Positions 50,343-59,129 of a stretch of 64,000 nt of DNA are shown here, piece by piece. The position numbers and the translations under genes were made by a program. How positions within the stretch are numbered: the first letter of the stretch is position 1; every line of letters begins with the position of its first letter. The stretch comes from Frateuria sp. Soil773 (GTDB taxonomy: Bacteria; Pseudomonadota; Gammaproteobacteria; Xanthomonadales; Rhodanobacteraceae): assembly GCF_001428405.1 (NCBI RefSeq), contig NZ_LMSL01000006.1, positions 67,900 through 131,899 on the forward strand, written 5' to 3'. The notes below the pieces were generated by a model. It saw only the letters and a list, made by a program, of their open reading frames with translations, was not told where the DNA came from and did no database searches.

Positions 50343-51110
50343 TCAGCGCGCCGGCTTGCGGAAGCGGTAGACGAACTGGTCGGTGCGGCCGCGGATGGAT
50401 TTGTCGAAGACGGACCTGGCGTGCGTGTCGGCCGGGTTGCGCAGCACGTCGAGCTGGCCGTCGAGCACGAAGCCGGCGGCTTCCGCCTGCTGCCGGACGA
50501 CGGCCGGGTCGATGCGGTGCAGGGTGTCGGTGTCGCGCATGCCCGAGCCCGCTTCCGCGGCATGGTCGATCACCACGAACAGCCCGCCGGGGCGCAGCGC
50601 GTCGAAGACCTGCCGGTCGAGTGTCGCCGGGTCCACGTTGCCCATGAACTTGTCCGGGTAGTCGTGGTAGTTCTGCGAGGTGAACACGAGGTCCACCGGC
50701 GCCGGCGCGGCCAGCGCGTCGGCCGGTTGCAGCAGCACCTCGATATTGCGGTAGTGGGGTTGCCGGGCGACCTCGCGCAGCTTGTCGGCGAAGCCGGGTT
50801 CGGCCCTTTCGTAGGCGATGGGAAAGACCGCGTAGACGCGGCCTTGCGGACCCACGGCCGCGCTGAAGATGCGGCTGAAATAGCCGCCGCCGGGAATGAG
50901 GTCGAGCACGCGGCCGCCGGGCCTGACCTCGCTGAAGGCGAGGATGTCGGCGGCCTTGCGGCGCGCATCGGCGGCGGCGTCCGCCTTGCGCGCAGGATCG
51001 GCGAGGACCGCGGCGATGGTCTGGGAGGAAACGGCGTCCTGTACGTGGCGCGCATGGACGGAGGAGGCAAGGACAAGAGCGGTCAGGGAGGCAAGTATGG
51101 CGCGGCGCAT
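50343..51110 (-). CDS. Exported class I methyltransferase-like protein
   Basis: A 255-residue protein with a SAM-methyltransferase Rossmann core preceded by an apparent signal peptide (MRRAILASLTALVLASSVHA, cleavage near residue 20). The core has VRPGGRVLDLIPGGGYFSRIF (glycine-rich SAM loop), VDLVFTSQNYHDYP and LRPGGLFVVIDHAAEAGSGMRDTDTLHRID. Export is unusual because SAM is cytosolic. Similar predicted secreted methyltransferases exist in proteobacteria, and their role is not known. It is separated from the large polysaccharide gene upstream by a 339-bp gene-free gap. Confidence 0.85.
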   Translation of the reverse strand: MRRAILASLTALVLASSVHARHVQDAVSSQTIAAVLADPARKADAAADARRKAADILAFSEVRPGGRVLDLIPGGGYFSRIFSAAVGPQGRVYAVFPIAYERAEPGFADKLREVARQPHYRNIEVLLQPADALAAPAPVDLVFTSQNYHDYPDKFMGNVDPATLDRQVFDALRPGGLFVVIDHAAEAGSGMRDTDTLHRIDPAVVRQQAEAAGFVLDGQLDVLRNPADTHARSVFDKSIRGRTDQFVYRFRKPAR

Positions 51111-51449
51111 CGGCGTTCCTCGGGCTGTGGCGGGCCGAGTATGGAGTCCTGCCGTGGTGCGCGCGGGTTGGCGTCGCCAGTCCGTGCATGCGCTGCGCCA
51201 GCCCGGTTCCCCGGGTACGTGGCCCGTGCCGATGCGCATTGGGCGAAGCGGGATGCCGCGAGCCATCGATTTCGTGGCTCTGCGCTCGCCATTCCCGCCA
51301 AAGCGGGACAAGAGCGGGCTTTGCGGGCATTGAACGGCCGGGGGCTGCCCCGGAGGAGCGAGTGATCCAGTGCCTTTCTTTCGACGTCGGCGGACGGCAA
51401 GCCCCCCGGTTGTCGGGAAGCGCCCGCCGCCATCGATCGCCAGGGGATG
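51111..51449. other. Gene-free 339-bp gap with a degraded REP-like element
   Basis: I see no supportable gene here. A short palindrome TTCCCGC-CAAA-GCGGGA (51292-51308) and the following TTGAACGGCCGGGGGCTG (51330-51347) up to GATCCAG (51364-51370) look like a decayed member of the nested REP family found elsewhere in the window, with the inner module diverged. Confidence 0.5.
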
Positions 51450-54400
51450 TCAGTGCCCCGGGCCGCTTCCCGCGTTCACCGTGGCCTTGCGCTCCTGCTT
51501 GCCCCAGCCGACCGACGGCCCGCGGATCGCCGTCCACACCGAGCGCACCACCACGTAGTACATCAACTGGCGGTAGCCGAAGCGCTGCAGCACCAGCCAC
51601 CACAGCAGGCTCCAGCGTTCCTTCTTCTCCATCGCGAAGGCGAGCACGCCGGCGAGCAGGTCCACCGCCATGAACACGGCGTAGAAGACGCCCATCTTGA
51701 CCAGGCTGTCGGAATTGAAATGGCCGCGGTGCTGCAGGTAGTCCAGGCCGGTGGCGACGATCTGCCACAGCATCAGCAGGTCGACCAGCGGCGACACCAC
51801 CGAGAAGACGATCTGGAACAGCCATACCTGAGGCAGCGCGACCATGCCGAGCGCGCCGTAGCGGGGACGGAAGGTGGCGTCGCGGTGCTTCCACAGGCAT
51901 TGCAGGGTGCCGTAGGCCCAGCGGAAGCGCTGGCGGGCGAGGCCGCGGGCGGTGTCGGGCGCCTCGGTCCAGGCGATCGCCTCGGCGTCGAACAGGGTGC
52001 GATAGCCGGCCTTCTGCACGGAGAGGGTGAGGTCCTGGTCTTCGGCCAGGGTATCGTCGGGGAAGCCGCCCAGCCGCTCCAGCGCCTCGCGACGCCAGGC
52101 GCCGACCGCGCCGGGCACCACGGTGATCGCGCCCAGCGCGGCGAGCGCGCGGCGCTCCAGGTTCTGCGCGGTGATGTATTCCAGCGCCTGCCACAGGGTG
52201 ATCAGGTTGATGCGGTTGCCGACCTTGGCATTGCCCGCCACCGCGCCGACCGCCGGGTCGGCGAACCAGCGCACCAGGTGCGGGATGGTGTCCGGCTCGA
52301 ACTGGGTGTCGGCGTCCAGCGCCACCACCACCGTGCCGGCCGAGGCGGCCAGCGCGGTGTTGACCGCGTGCGCCTTGCCGCCGTTGGGCGTGGTGATGAG
52401 CCGCACGCGCGGCTCGCGCGCGTAGTGTTCGCCGACCACGGCCGAAGTGGCGTCGGTCGAGCCGTCGTCCACCACGATCACTTCCAGGTTCGGGTAGCGG
52501 CTCTGGAGGATGCGGCGGATCGAGCTGGCGATCACCTTTTCCTCGTTGTAGGCGGGAATCAGCACCGAGACCAGCGGCGGCTCGTCGCCCAGCGCGGGCG
52601 GGACGCGGCGCCGGTCGCGCAGCCGGTTGACGATGGCCAGGCCGCCGAGCAGCAGCAGGCGCGCCACGCCGAGGCAGACCGCGGTGAGGAACAGCGCGCG
52701 CAGGAAGTGTCCGAACCAGCCCAGGGTGAGGAAGACCGAGCGGTCGGCCCAGCGCGACAGCGAGCCGTGCGGCAGCGGCGGCATGGCCTGGTCGCGCGTG
52801 AGGCCGGCCAGCTCGGAGACGGTGACGAACTGGTAGCCCTGCGCGCGCAGCGCGTCGATGATCCGCGGCAGCGCGATCACCGTCTGCGAGCGCTCGCCGC
52901 CGCCGTCGTGCAGCAGCACCACGCGGCTCTGCCGGTCCGGGCTCTGCTTCGCCACCTGGTCGAGCACGCTCTGCACGATCCGGTCGGCCGGCGGGCGTTG
53001 CCAGTCGTCGGGGTCGATGTGCAGGCCCACCGAGATGTAGCCCATCTTCTGCGCGATCTGGATCGGCACCAGCTCGTCGGCGGTGGTCGGTTCCGCGTCG
53101 CCGAAGTAGGGCGCGCGGAACAGCCGCATCGAGCGCCCGGTGAGCGCCTCGAACAGCCGCTGGGTGGCATTGAGCTCCAGCGCGACGATGCCGGGCGGGC
53201 TGTCGCCGAGGTTGGGATGGGTGAAGGTGTGGCTGCCGACGTCGTGGCCTTCCTCGACCTCGCGCTGCACCAGCCGCGGCGACATCTCGGCGTTCTCGCC
53301 GATGATGAAGAAGGTGGCCGGTACGTGCTTCGCCTTGAGGATGTCGAGGATCTGCGGTGTCCACTCCGGGTCGGGGCCGTCGTCGAAGGTCAGTGCGATC
53401 TTGTGCGGCAGGGTGCCGGTGCGCTGGATCACGTAGGAACTGGGCAGGGCGGTGTAGCTCTCGTCGTCGATGCTGCCGTCGTCCTTGTCCACCTCGACGG
53501 TGCGCGCGCCGGGCGCCGGCTCGGAGGCGATCTGCAGCACCTCGCCCTGGCCCTCGATGTCGATGTCCTCGCCCTGGCCGATGGTGCGCAGTTGCGCGGG
53601 GGCGGCGGCGCCGTAGGGGCGCCCGAGCACCGCCCAGATCGACGGGTCCTCCGAGCCCAGCCGCCACAGGGCGTAGCCGTAGGGCTTGTAGTCGTCGGCG
53701 GCGTGGATCTGGTTGTAGGCGGTGACGGCGTCGAGGAACCATACGTCGTGCCGCGTGCCGTCGTCCTCGCGGTAGGCGTAGTGCGGGTTCATCGCGTCCG
53801 GGTCGAAGGCGATCTCGGCCTGCGCGTCGGACGCGCGATCCATGGTGTCCTGGAAGGTGAGCGTCTCGGCGGTCCTGCCGTGCGCCCAGTCGTAGCCGTA
53901 GCTGCCGATCGCGACGATGGTCTGGTCCGGATCGAGCGTCTTCATGCGCTTGTCGAGGGTTTCCTCGAACCAGTCCTGGCCGGCGATGCTGCCCGGGTCC
54001 TTGCCGGCCCAGTGCTGGTCGTACGCCATCAGCAGCTCGAAATCGACGATGTCGGCGTAGCCGGCGTAGTCCCAGGAGGCGTCGTCGAACGGCACGGACA
54101 GCACGATGCCCCAGCCGTGCGGGTCGAAGGCGTCGTTCAGTTCGGAGAGGAAGGCCTTGAGGTTCTTCTGCGCGCTTTCGGGGACTTCCTCGAAATCCAC
54201 CGTCACGCCCTGCAGGCGGTTGTCGGCGAGCACGGCGACGATCTGCGCGATGCGCTGCCTGCGCAGGTCCGGGTCGGCCAGCATGCGGGCCAGCCCGGCG
54301 CCGTCCCACTGACCGTCCACGGCATTCTGCAGCAGCGGCAGGATCGGGGTGGACGGCTTCACGCGGCGGATCAACTGCAAAGCGCGGGTGTCGATGCCCA

Positions 54401-54872
54401 CGTGCAGCGCCATGTCCGGGCCGCTGACGCTCAGCCAGGTGGGGATGACCCAGTCCAGCGTGGGCAGCGCGCGCTTCAGCGAGGGGTAGCTGCTGTCGTC
54501 CCAGTTGACGTAGAAGCCGATCGCCAGCGGCCGGTCGGCCGGCTTGTCCAGCGACGGCGGCGGCGTGTGCGCCGGGGCGTTCTTCGCGCGCGTGCGCGGC
54601 GGGTGCAATTGCTTCTGCCGTGCGCGCACCTCCGCGGCCAGCCGCTCGGCCGGCTTCAGCAGGCCCGGCGCCTTGGCCTCCACCCCGGTCAGGCCGTGCA
54701 GCGCACGGCTGCGGCCGACGAGTTGCAGGCCGGCCATGCGCGGCCCGACGAACAGGCTGGCGACGCATGCCACCACGAACAGCGTGCTGACCACGCCGGC
54801 CAGCAGGGCCAGGCGCGAGACGTGGCTGGCGCGGCGTCCGGTGGGGTCGAAGAAGATCGGTTTCTTTTCCAT
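51450..54872 (-). CDS. Three-domain polysaccharide protein: GH18-like hydrolase, NodB deacetylase and GT2 synthase
   Basis: An 1140-residue membrane protein. A membrane helix (~20-42) precedes a GH18/YaaH-like domain (~110-430), with IGFYVNWDDSSYPSLK and the catalytic strand LQGVTVDFEEVPE. A NodB deacetylase domain (~490-680) carries LTFDDGPDPEWTPQIL and the metal-binding HTFTHPN. After further helices, a processive GT2 domain (~750-1000) has VLIPAYNEEKVI, VDDGSTD, ALDADTQ, AEDQDLT and QRFRW, followed by C-terminal helices. Combined, these activities could make, deacetylate and trim a beta-linked GlcNAc-type polymer, comparable to PgaB plus PgaC in one chain. The polymer identity is inference. 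Confidence 0.9.
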   Translation of the reverse strand: MEKKPIFFDPTGRRASHVSRLALLAGVVSTLFVVACVASLFVGPRMAGLQLVGRSRALHGLTGVEAKAPGLLKPAERLAAEVRARQKQLHPPRTRAKNAPAHTPPPSLDKPADRPLAIGFYVNWDDSSYPSLKRALPTLDWVIPTWLSVSGPDMALHVGIDTRALQLIRRVKPSTPILPLLQNAVDGQWDGAGLARMLADPDLRRQRIAQIVAVLADNRLQGVTVDFEEVPESAQKNLKAFLSELNDAFDPHGWGIVLSVPFDDASWDYAGYADIVDFELLMAYDQHWAGKDPGSIAGQDWFEETLDKRMKTLDPDQTIVAIGSYGYDWAHGRTAETLTFQDTMDRASDAQAEIAFDPDAMNPHYAYREDDGTRHDVWFLDAVTAYNQIHAADDYKPYGYALWRLGSEDPSIWAVLGRPYGAAAPAQLRTIGQGEDIDIEGQGEVLQIASEPAPGARTVEVDKDDGSIDDESYTALPSSYVIQRTGTLPHKIALTFDDGPDPEWTPQILDILKAKHVPATFFIIGENAEMSPRLVQREVEEGHDVGSHTFTHPNLGDSPPGIVALELNATQRLFEALTGRSMRLFRAPYFGDAEPTTADELVPIQIAQKMGYISVGLHIDPDDWQRPPADRIVQSVLDQVAKQSPDRQSRVVLLHDGGGERSQTVIALPRIIDALRAQGYQFVTVSELAGLTRDQAMPPLPHGSLSRWADRSVFLTLGWFGHFLRALFLTAVCLGVARLLLLGGLAIVNRLRDRRRVPPALGDEPPLVSVLIPAYNEEKVIASSIRRILQSRYPNLEVIVVDDGSTDATSAVVGEHYAREPRVRLITTPNGGKAHAVNTALAASAGTVVVALDADTQFEPDTIPHLVRWFADPAVGAVAGNAKVGNRINLITLWQALEYITAQNLERRALAALGAITVVPGAVGAWRREALERLGGFPDDTLAEDQDLTLSVQKAGYRTLFDAEAIAWTEAPDTARGLARQRFRWAYGTLQCLWKHRDATFRPRYGALGMVALPQVWLFQIVFSVVSPLVDLLMLWQIVATGLDYLQHRGHFNSDSLVKMGVFYAVFMAVDLLAGVLAFAMEKKERWSLLWWLVLQRFGYRQLMYYVVVRSVWTAIRGPSVGWGKQERKATVNAGSGPGH

Positions 54873-54944
54873 GGTCCGCGCGGGGTTCGGCGCTGCTGGC
54901 AGGCAAGAGTGGCAAGCGGCGCGTGATGGTAGAGGATGCCGCGC

Positions 54945-56387
54945 TCAGCCGATCACCGCACCCGCCCGCGGCTTGTGGAAATCTTCAGGCGCGAGCGACT
55001 GGGTCAGCCGGAACACGCCCTCGTGGACCTTGCGCGGCAACACCACGTCGAGCACGGTGGTCTGGTGCGGGCCGAGCATCGCGAACAGGTCTTCGCCGGC
55101 CGCGCTGCCGGCCAGCGCATGGTGTACCAGGCCCTCGAGGTCGGCCGGCTGCACGCGGGCGCCGTAGGGGCGGCGGCCGGACACGGCGGGGCGCAGGGTC
55201 CGGCGGCTGTTGCCGGGATCGGCCACGCGGGCGTCGCCGGCGAGCAGGCTGTGGTTGAGGAACAGCGAGACGGTGGTGCGGGCCTTCGAGTTGGCCTGGC
55301 GGTCGAGCATGAAGCCCTCCGGCATCAGGTCGGGGCTGGCCTGCGCGCCGGCGGTGAGCAGGAAGCCGGCGCCGTTCAGCGGTTCGCCGGCCTCGTCGGC
55401 GAGCCGCACGATCAGCAGGCTGCGCGGATCGTGGATGTGCACGCGCGGCGGGAACGGCCCGGCCGGTTCCAGCTCCACCTTGGCGGCGTCGCGCTGGGCG
55501 TTCTCGCCGTCGAAGGCGTCGCACAGCGCGGTGTAGTCCGCCATGCTGCGCACCTTCAGGCAGCGCAGGATCGCGTCGACGGTATCCGGCGCGGCGCCGG
55601 CCAGGATGCCGTGCGCCGTGCCGGAATGGGCGGCGCCGGCGATCAGCTTGAAGGCGCAGCGCGGCCCGCGCAGCAGGCTCAGGGACAGCGTGTCGGGTGC
55701 GCCGTCGCCGGCGCCCTGGGGCACGGCCAGTACCGCATGGCGCGCGTTGAGGTTGGCCGCGGCGATGCGCACCACGCCGTCGGAACCGTCCTCGCCGGTA
55801 TAGCTGTTGAGGTGGTCGTAGAAGCTGCGGTCGGGCCGGTCGCCGGTCAGCACGAAGGCGTACTGGCCGCTCGCGGCCGGATCGGCGCCATGGATGTGGT
55901 CGAGGTTGAGCGAGAGCGACGCGGCGCTGCCCAGTTCCAGCCAGTCGAGGATGCGCTGGCCCGGCTCGACGCCGTCGAACCAGGCCTTCATCTTGCCGAG
56001 CGTGCCCTTGCCGAGCTGGGCCAGCGCCGAGCCGAAGTTCGCCGGGGCCAGCATCACCAGGTGGGTGAGCCGGATCGTGCTGTGGCTGCCGGGCTTGTCG
56101 CGCTGCGCGCGCAGCCATTCGCGCACCAGCGGGCCGCCGGTGGAGTGGGTGACGCAGGCGAAACTGGCGTCCAGCAGGTGCAGGTCGCGCAGGGCATGGT
56201 CGAACGCGCGCACCAGGTCGCCCATGGTCACCGCGTCGTCGAAGCTGACGTACTCGGACAGCCACAGGTCGCGCACGGCGAGCGGCAGGCCGTCGGCGGC
56301 GGCGCGCTGCTGCAGCCGCTGCGGCATCTGGCCGTAGGTCGAGGTGCTGGTGACGCTCCAGCCGTGGACGAAGACGAGGGTGGTCAT
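54945..56387 (-). CDS. Alpha/beta-hydrolase with large C-terminal domain (esterase/lipase-like)
   Basis: A 480-residue protein. The N-terminal ~270 residues are an alpha/beta hydrolase. The oxyanion region is LVFVHGWSVTS, the nucleophile elbow is CVTHSTGGPLV with Ser at position ~75, and a late His in GAAHSGTAHGI may complete the triad. The C-terminal ~200 residues are beta-rich with the pattern LLIVRLADEAGEPLNGAGFLL and VLPRKVHEGVFRLTQ, which I do not recognise as a named domain. No signal peptide is present. GGAG precedes the ATG at 56387. It lies 72 bases upstream of the polysaccharide gene, so co-transcription is possible. Confidence 0.8.
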   Translation of the reverse strand: MTTLVFVHGWSVTSTSTYGQMPQRLQQRAAADGLPLAVRDLWLSEYVSFDDAVTMGDLVRAFDHALRDLHLLDASFACVTHSTGGPLVREWLRAQRDKPGSHSTIRLTHLVMLAPANFGSALAQLGKGTLGKMKAWFDGVEPGQRILDWLELGSAASLSLNLDHIHGADPAASGQYAFVLTGDRPDRSFYDHLNSYTGEDGSDGVVRIAAANLNARHAVLAVPQGAGDGAPDTLSLSLLRGPRCAFKLIAGAAHSGTAHGILAGAAPDTVDAILRCLKVRSMADYTALCDAFDGENAQRDAAKVELEPAGPFPPRVHIHDPRSLLIVRLADEAGEPLNGAGFLLTAGAQASPDLMPEGFMLDRQANSKARTTVSLFLNHSLLAGDARVADPGNSRRTLRPAVSGRRPYGARVQPADLEGLVHHALAGSAAGEDLFAMLGPHQTTVLDVVLPRKVHEGVFRLTQSLAPEDFHKPRAGAVIG

Positions 56388-56462
56388 GGCGCCGCTCCGC
56401 AAGGTGGCGGCGTGCATGATGCCGGATGGCCGGCTGGCGGTGTATACGCCGGTCGGCGTGGG

Positions 56463-56951
56463 CTACTGCACGGCCAGGCCGGCGCCCGCCGCGCGCAGCG
56501 GGTCGTCCGCGCCGCCGGGGCTGACCAGTTGCAGCGGCTGTCCCCACGGCGCCAGGAAGCGCACCACGATCCGGCCGGCGTCCGGCCCGCTGGCGACCAC
56601 GCGCGGCCGGCCGAGCAGGGCGACCCGGTTGGTGCGCAGCCAGGCGGCCACCGCCGAGGCGTCGTCGGTGGCGAGCACCACGTCGGGCACGGTGCCGCCG
56701 TTGCGCGCCGCCGCGGACAGCTCGACGATGTCGCCGTGGCCGCAGTCCATCAGGACCATCGACGGCGCGTCCTCGCCGGTATCGACCGGTTCGCAGTTCA
56801 TCACGTCGTGGAAGAAATCCACGGCCTGCGGGAGATCGGGCACGCCGAGCCGGCTGTAGCCGCCGCTGGCTGGCGCGGCGCAGGCGGCGTCCGGGAGGAC
56901 GGCCAGTGCCATCAGCAGTGCGGTGAGCCAGGGAAGCAGGGTCTTGTTCAC
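56463..56951 (-). CDS. Exported VOC-family (glyoxalase-like) protein
   Basis: A 162-residue protein with a signal peptide (NKTLLPWLTALLMALAVLPDAACA, cleavage near residue 25) and one vicinal-oxygen-chelate domain. The domain has YSRLGVPDLPQAVDFFHDVMNCEPVD at its start, DIVELSAA in the middle and APWGQPLQLVSPG at the end. Most VOC proteins are cytosolic, so export is notable. A metal-binding set of His/Glu residues is not obvious, and a binding rather than catalytic role is possible. It heads the minus-strand group that continues with the hydrolase 75 bases downstream. Confidence 0.8.
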   Translation of the reverse strand: MNKTLLPWLTALLMALAVLPDAACAAPASGGYSRLGVPDLPQAVDFFHDVMNCEPVDTGEDAPSMVLMDCGHGDIVELSAAARNGGTVPDVVLATDDASAVAAWLRTNRVALLGRPRVVASGPDAGRIVVRFLAPWGQPLQLVSPGGADDPLRAAGAGLAVQ

Positions 56952-57103
56952 GGTCGTTGTCCGGTTCGGCTGGCAGGCAGATGGTTGCGCCGGGGCGGTC
57001 CCTCAATAGGCCGTTCGTCACTACAGCGTTTCCCGCAGGGAACGGTCCGCCGCGCCGCGCTGCGCTGGATTACCCTGCACGTTCCTCGAACGGTGGTGCA
57101 GCC

Positions 57104-57865
57104 ATGACTTTCGACCTGCTCGTGATCCTGCTGGCCCTGGCCGGCATCGCGCTCTGGCGTCGCCGCCGCGGATGGGCGGGCGGCTTCGCCGGGGCGGCCC
57201 TGCTGCTGTTCCTGGTGGCGGCCTGCGGGCCGCTGCCGGCCTGGCTGCTGGAGCGCCTGCAAGCGCCGTATGCGGCCCTGCCCGCGTCCTCGTGGGGGCC
57301 CGGCAACAACGCCATCGTGTTGCTGACCGGGGATGCCGTGGCGATCCCGCACGGCCAGGTCGAGCCGAGCTTCTGGGTGTATGGCCGGATCGCCCGCGCG
57401 GCGATGCTGTACCGCGAGTGCAGGCAGGCGGGCGCGAGCTGCAAGCTGCTGGTCAGCGGCGGCGACCCGGCGCGGCTAGGCACGCCGCTGGCGGTCTCCT
57501 ACGGCGACGCATTGCGGCGGCTCGGCGTGCCCGACGCGGACCTGATCCTGGAATCGCGCAGCAATACCACCTGGCAGAACGCGCAGTTCGCGCGCCCGCT
57601 GCTGGAGGCGCTCGGCGTCTCGCGCGTGTGGCTGGTGTCCTCGGCCTTCCACCTGCGGCGCGGCGAGCTGTACTTCAGGCATTTCGGCATCGCCGCCACG
57701 GCGGTGCGCGGGGATTACCTGAAGGCCGACCCGGGCCTCTGGCCCGGCTGGTGGAACCTCGGCCTCACCGACGTGGCCCTGCACGAGTACGTGGGCCTCG
57801 CGCGCTACCGCGTCTACAACGCCCTGGGCTGGAACGCCCCGCCGCAGCCGCCGTTGCGGCCGTAG
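57104..57865 (+). CDS. YdcF/DUF218 family membrane protein
   Basis: A 253-residue protein with two N-terminal hydrophobic segments (~3-17 and ~25-45, around the basic WRRRRGWAGG) and a DUF218 domain. The domain shows NNAIVLLTGDA, LLVSGGDPARLG, ILESRSNTTWQNAQFARPLL and VSSAFHLRRGELYFRHFGI, the SAM-binding-like core described for E. coli YdcF and typical of SanA/ElyC relatives. ElyC-type members affect envelope biogenesis. The ATG at 57104 was chosen because the first membrane segment starts there. It is divergent from the VOC gene. Confidence 0.85.
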   Translation: MTFDLLVILLALAGIALWRRRRGWAGGFAGAALLLFLVAACGPLPAWLLERLQAPYAALPASSWGPGNNAIVLLTGDAVAIPHGQVEPSFWVYGRIARAAMLYRECRQAGASCKLLVSGGDPARLGTPLAVSYGDALRRLGVPDADLILESRSNTTWQNAQFARPLLEALGVSRVWLVSSAFHLRRGELYFRHFGIAATAVRGDYLKADPGLWPGWWNLGLTDVALHEYVGLARYRVYNALGWNAPPQPPLRP

Positions 57866-57886
57866 CGGGGCGCTCGTCCAGGTGTC

Positions 57887-58948
57887 TCAGGCGGCCTTGC
57901 CGAGCGAGGCCAGGTCGATCACGAAGCGGTAGCGCACGTCGCTCCTGAGCATCCGCTCGTAGGCCTCGTTGATGTCCTGGATGTCGATCATCTCGATGTC
58001 GGCGCCGATGCCGTGCTCGGCGCAGAAGTCCAGCATCTCCTGCGTCTCGGCGATGCCGCCGATGGCCGAGCCGGTGACCGTGCGGCGGCCGGAGATCATC
58101 GCGCCCGCGTTCACCGGCGGGTCCAGCGGCTGCAACTGGCCGACTAGGCAAAGCACGCCGTCGAGCGCCAGCGTCGAGAGGTACGGATTGAGGTCGTGCG
58201 GGTTCGGCACGGTGTCGAGGATGAACTCGAACCGGCCGGCCACCGCCTTCATCTGCGCGCGGTCGGTGGACAGCACCACGTGGTCCGCGCCAAGCCGGCG
58301 CGCCTCGTCCTCCTTGCCCGGCGAGCGGGTGAACAGGGTGACCTCGGCGCCCAGCGCCTTGGCGAACTTCAGGCCCATGTGGCCGAGGCCGCCGAGGCCG
58401 ACCACCGCCACCTTGCTGCCCTTGCCGACGTTCCAGTGGCGCAGCGGCGACCAGGTGGTGATGCCGGCGCACAGCAGCGGCGCGGCGGATTTCGGATCGA
58501 GCTTGTCGGAGATGCCCACCACGAACTTGTCCGAGACCACGATGCGCTCGGAATAGCCGCCGAAGGTCGGCAGGCTGTCGCGGCGGTCGGTGCCGTTGTA
58601 GGTCCAGGTGGCGCCTTCCAGGCAGTACTGCTCCAGGCCATGCGCGCAGGAGCTGCAGTGCTGGCACGAATCGACCATGCAGCCGATGCCGACCATCTGG
58701 CCGACCTTGAACCGGCTCACCCCGGCGCCGACCGAACTGACCCGGCCGACGATCTCGTGGCCGGGTACCATCGGGTAGAGGCTGTTGTGCCATTCGTTGC
58801 GGGCCTGGTGCAGGTCGGAGTGGCAGACGCCGCAGTAGAGGATGTCGACGACCACGTCGTCGGGGCGCGGGTCGCGCCGCTCGAAGGTATGCGGGGCCAC
58901 CGGTGTGGTGGCGGATTGGGCAGCATAGCCGCGGACGGTCAGGGGCAT
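57887..58948 (-). CDS. Zinc-dependent NAD(P) alcohol dehydrogenase (YahK/CAD type)
   Basis: A 353-residue medium-chain dehydrogenase. The catalytic zinc ligands are in YCGVCHSDLH and PGHEIVG and a later Cys in PLLCAGITTWSPL. The structural zinc site is CMVDSCQHCSSCAHGLEQYC. The Rossmann motif is VGLGGLGHMGLKFAKALG. Close relatives (E. coli YahK, plant-like CAD) are NADPH-dependent aldehyde reductases of broad specificity. GAGGAGAG lies just before the ATG at 58948. The divergent AraC gene 181 bp away is a likely regulator. Confidence 0.92.
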   Translation of the reverse strand: MPLTVRGYAAQSATTPVAPHTFERRDPRPDDVVVDILYCGVCHSDLHQARNEWHNSLYPMVPGHEIVGRVSSVGAGVSRFKVGQMVGIGCMVDSCQHCSSCAHGLEQYCLEGATWTYNGTDRRDSLPTFGGYSERIVVSDKFVVGISDKLDPKSAAPLLCAGITTWSPLRHWNVGKGSKVAVVGLGGLGHMGLKFAKALGAEVTLFTRSPGKEDEARRLGADHVVLSTDRAQMKAVAGRFEFILDTVPNPHDLNPYLSTLALDGVLCLVGQLQPLDPPVNAGAMISGRRTVTGSAIGGIAETQEMLDFCAEHGIGADIEMIDIQDINEAYERMLRSDVRYRFVIDLASLGKAA

Positions 58949-59129
58949 GGGACTCTCCTCGGGCGGATCGGGTGTCGATGCACAAAGTATGCAAAGCGAA
59001 GGCCGGGATGCGGTAGCCGGATCCTGCGCGATCCTTGCCCGATCCTCCACGGTCGGGGGCCAAGCACTCGCCCACGCGTGCAGGAACAGGCAATCTTCTC
59101 GCCTGCTCATTTCCTCATATGTCCCCGCC

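Noticed and set aside
50293..54926. Very long frames on both strands around the three-domain polysaccharide gene
   Set aside because: Only the 51450-54872 minus frame has consecutive GH18, NodB and GT2 motifs; the others are Arg/Gly/Ala-rich shadows.
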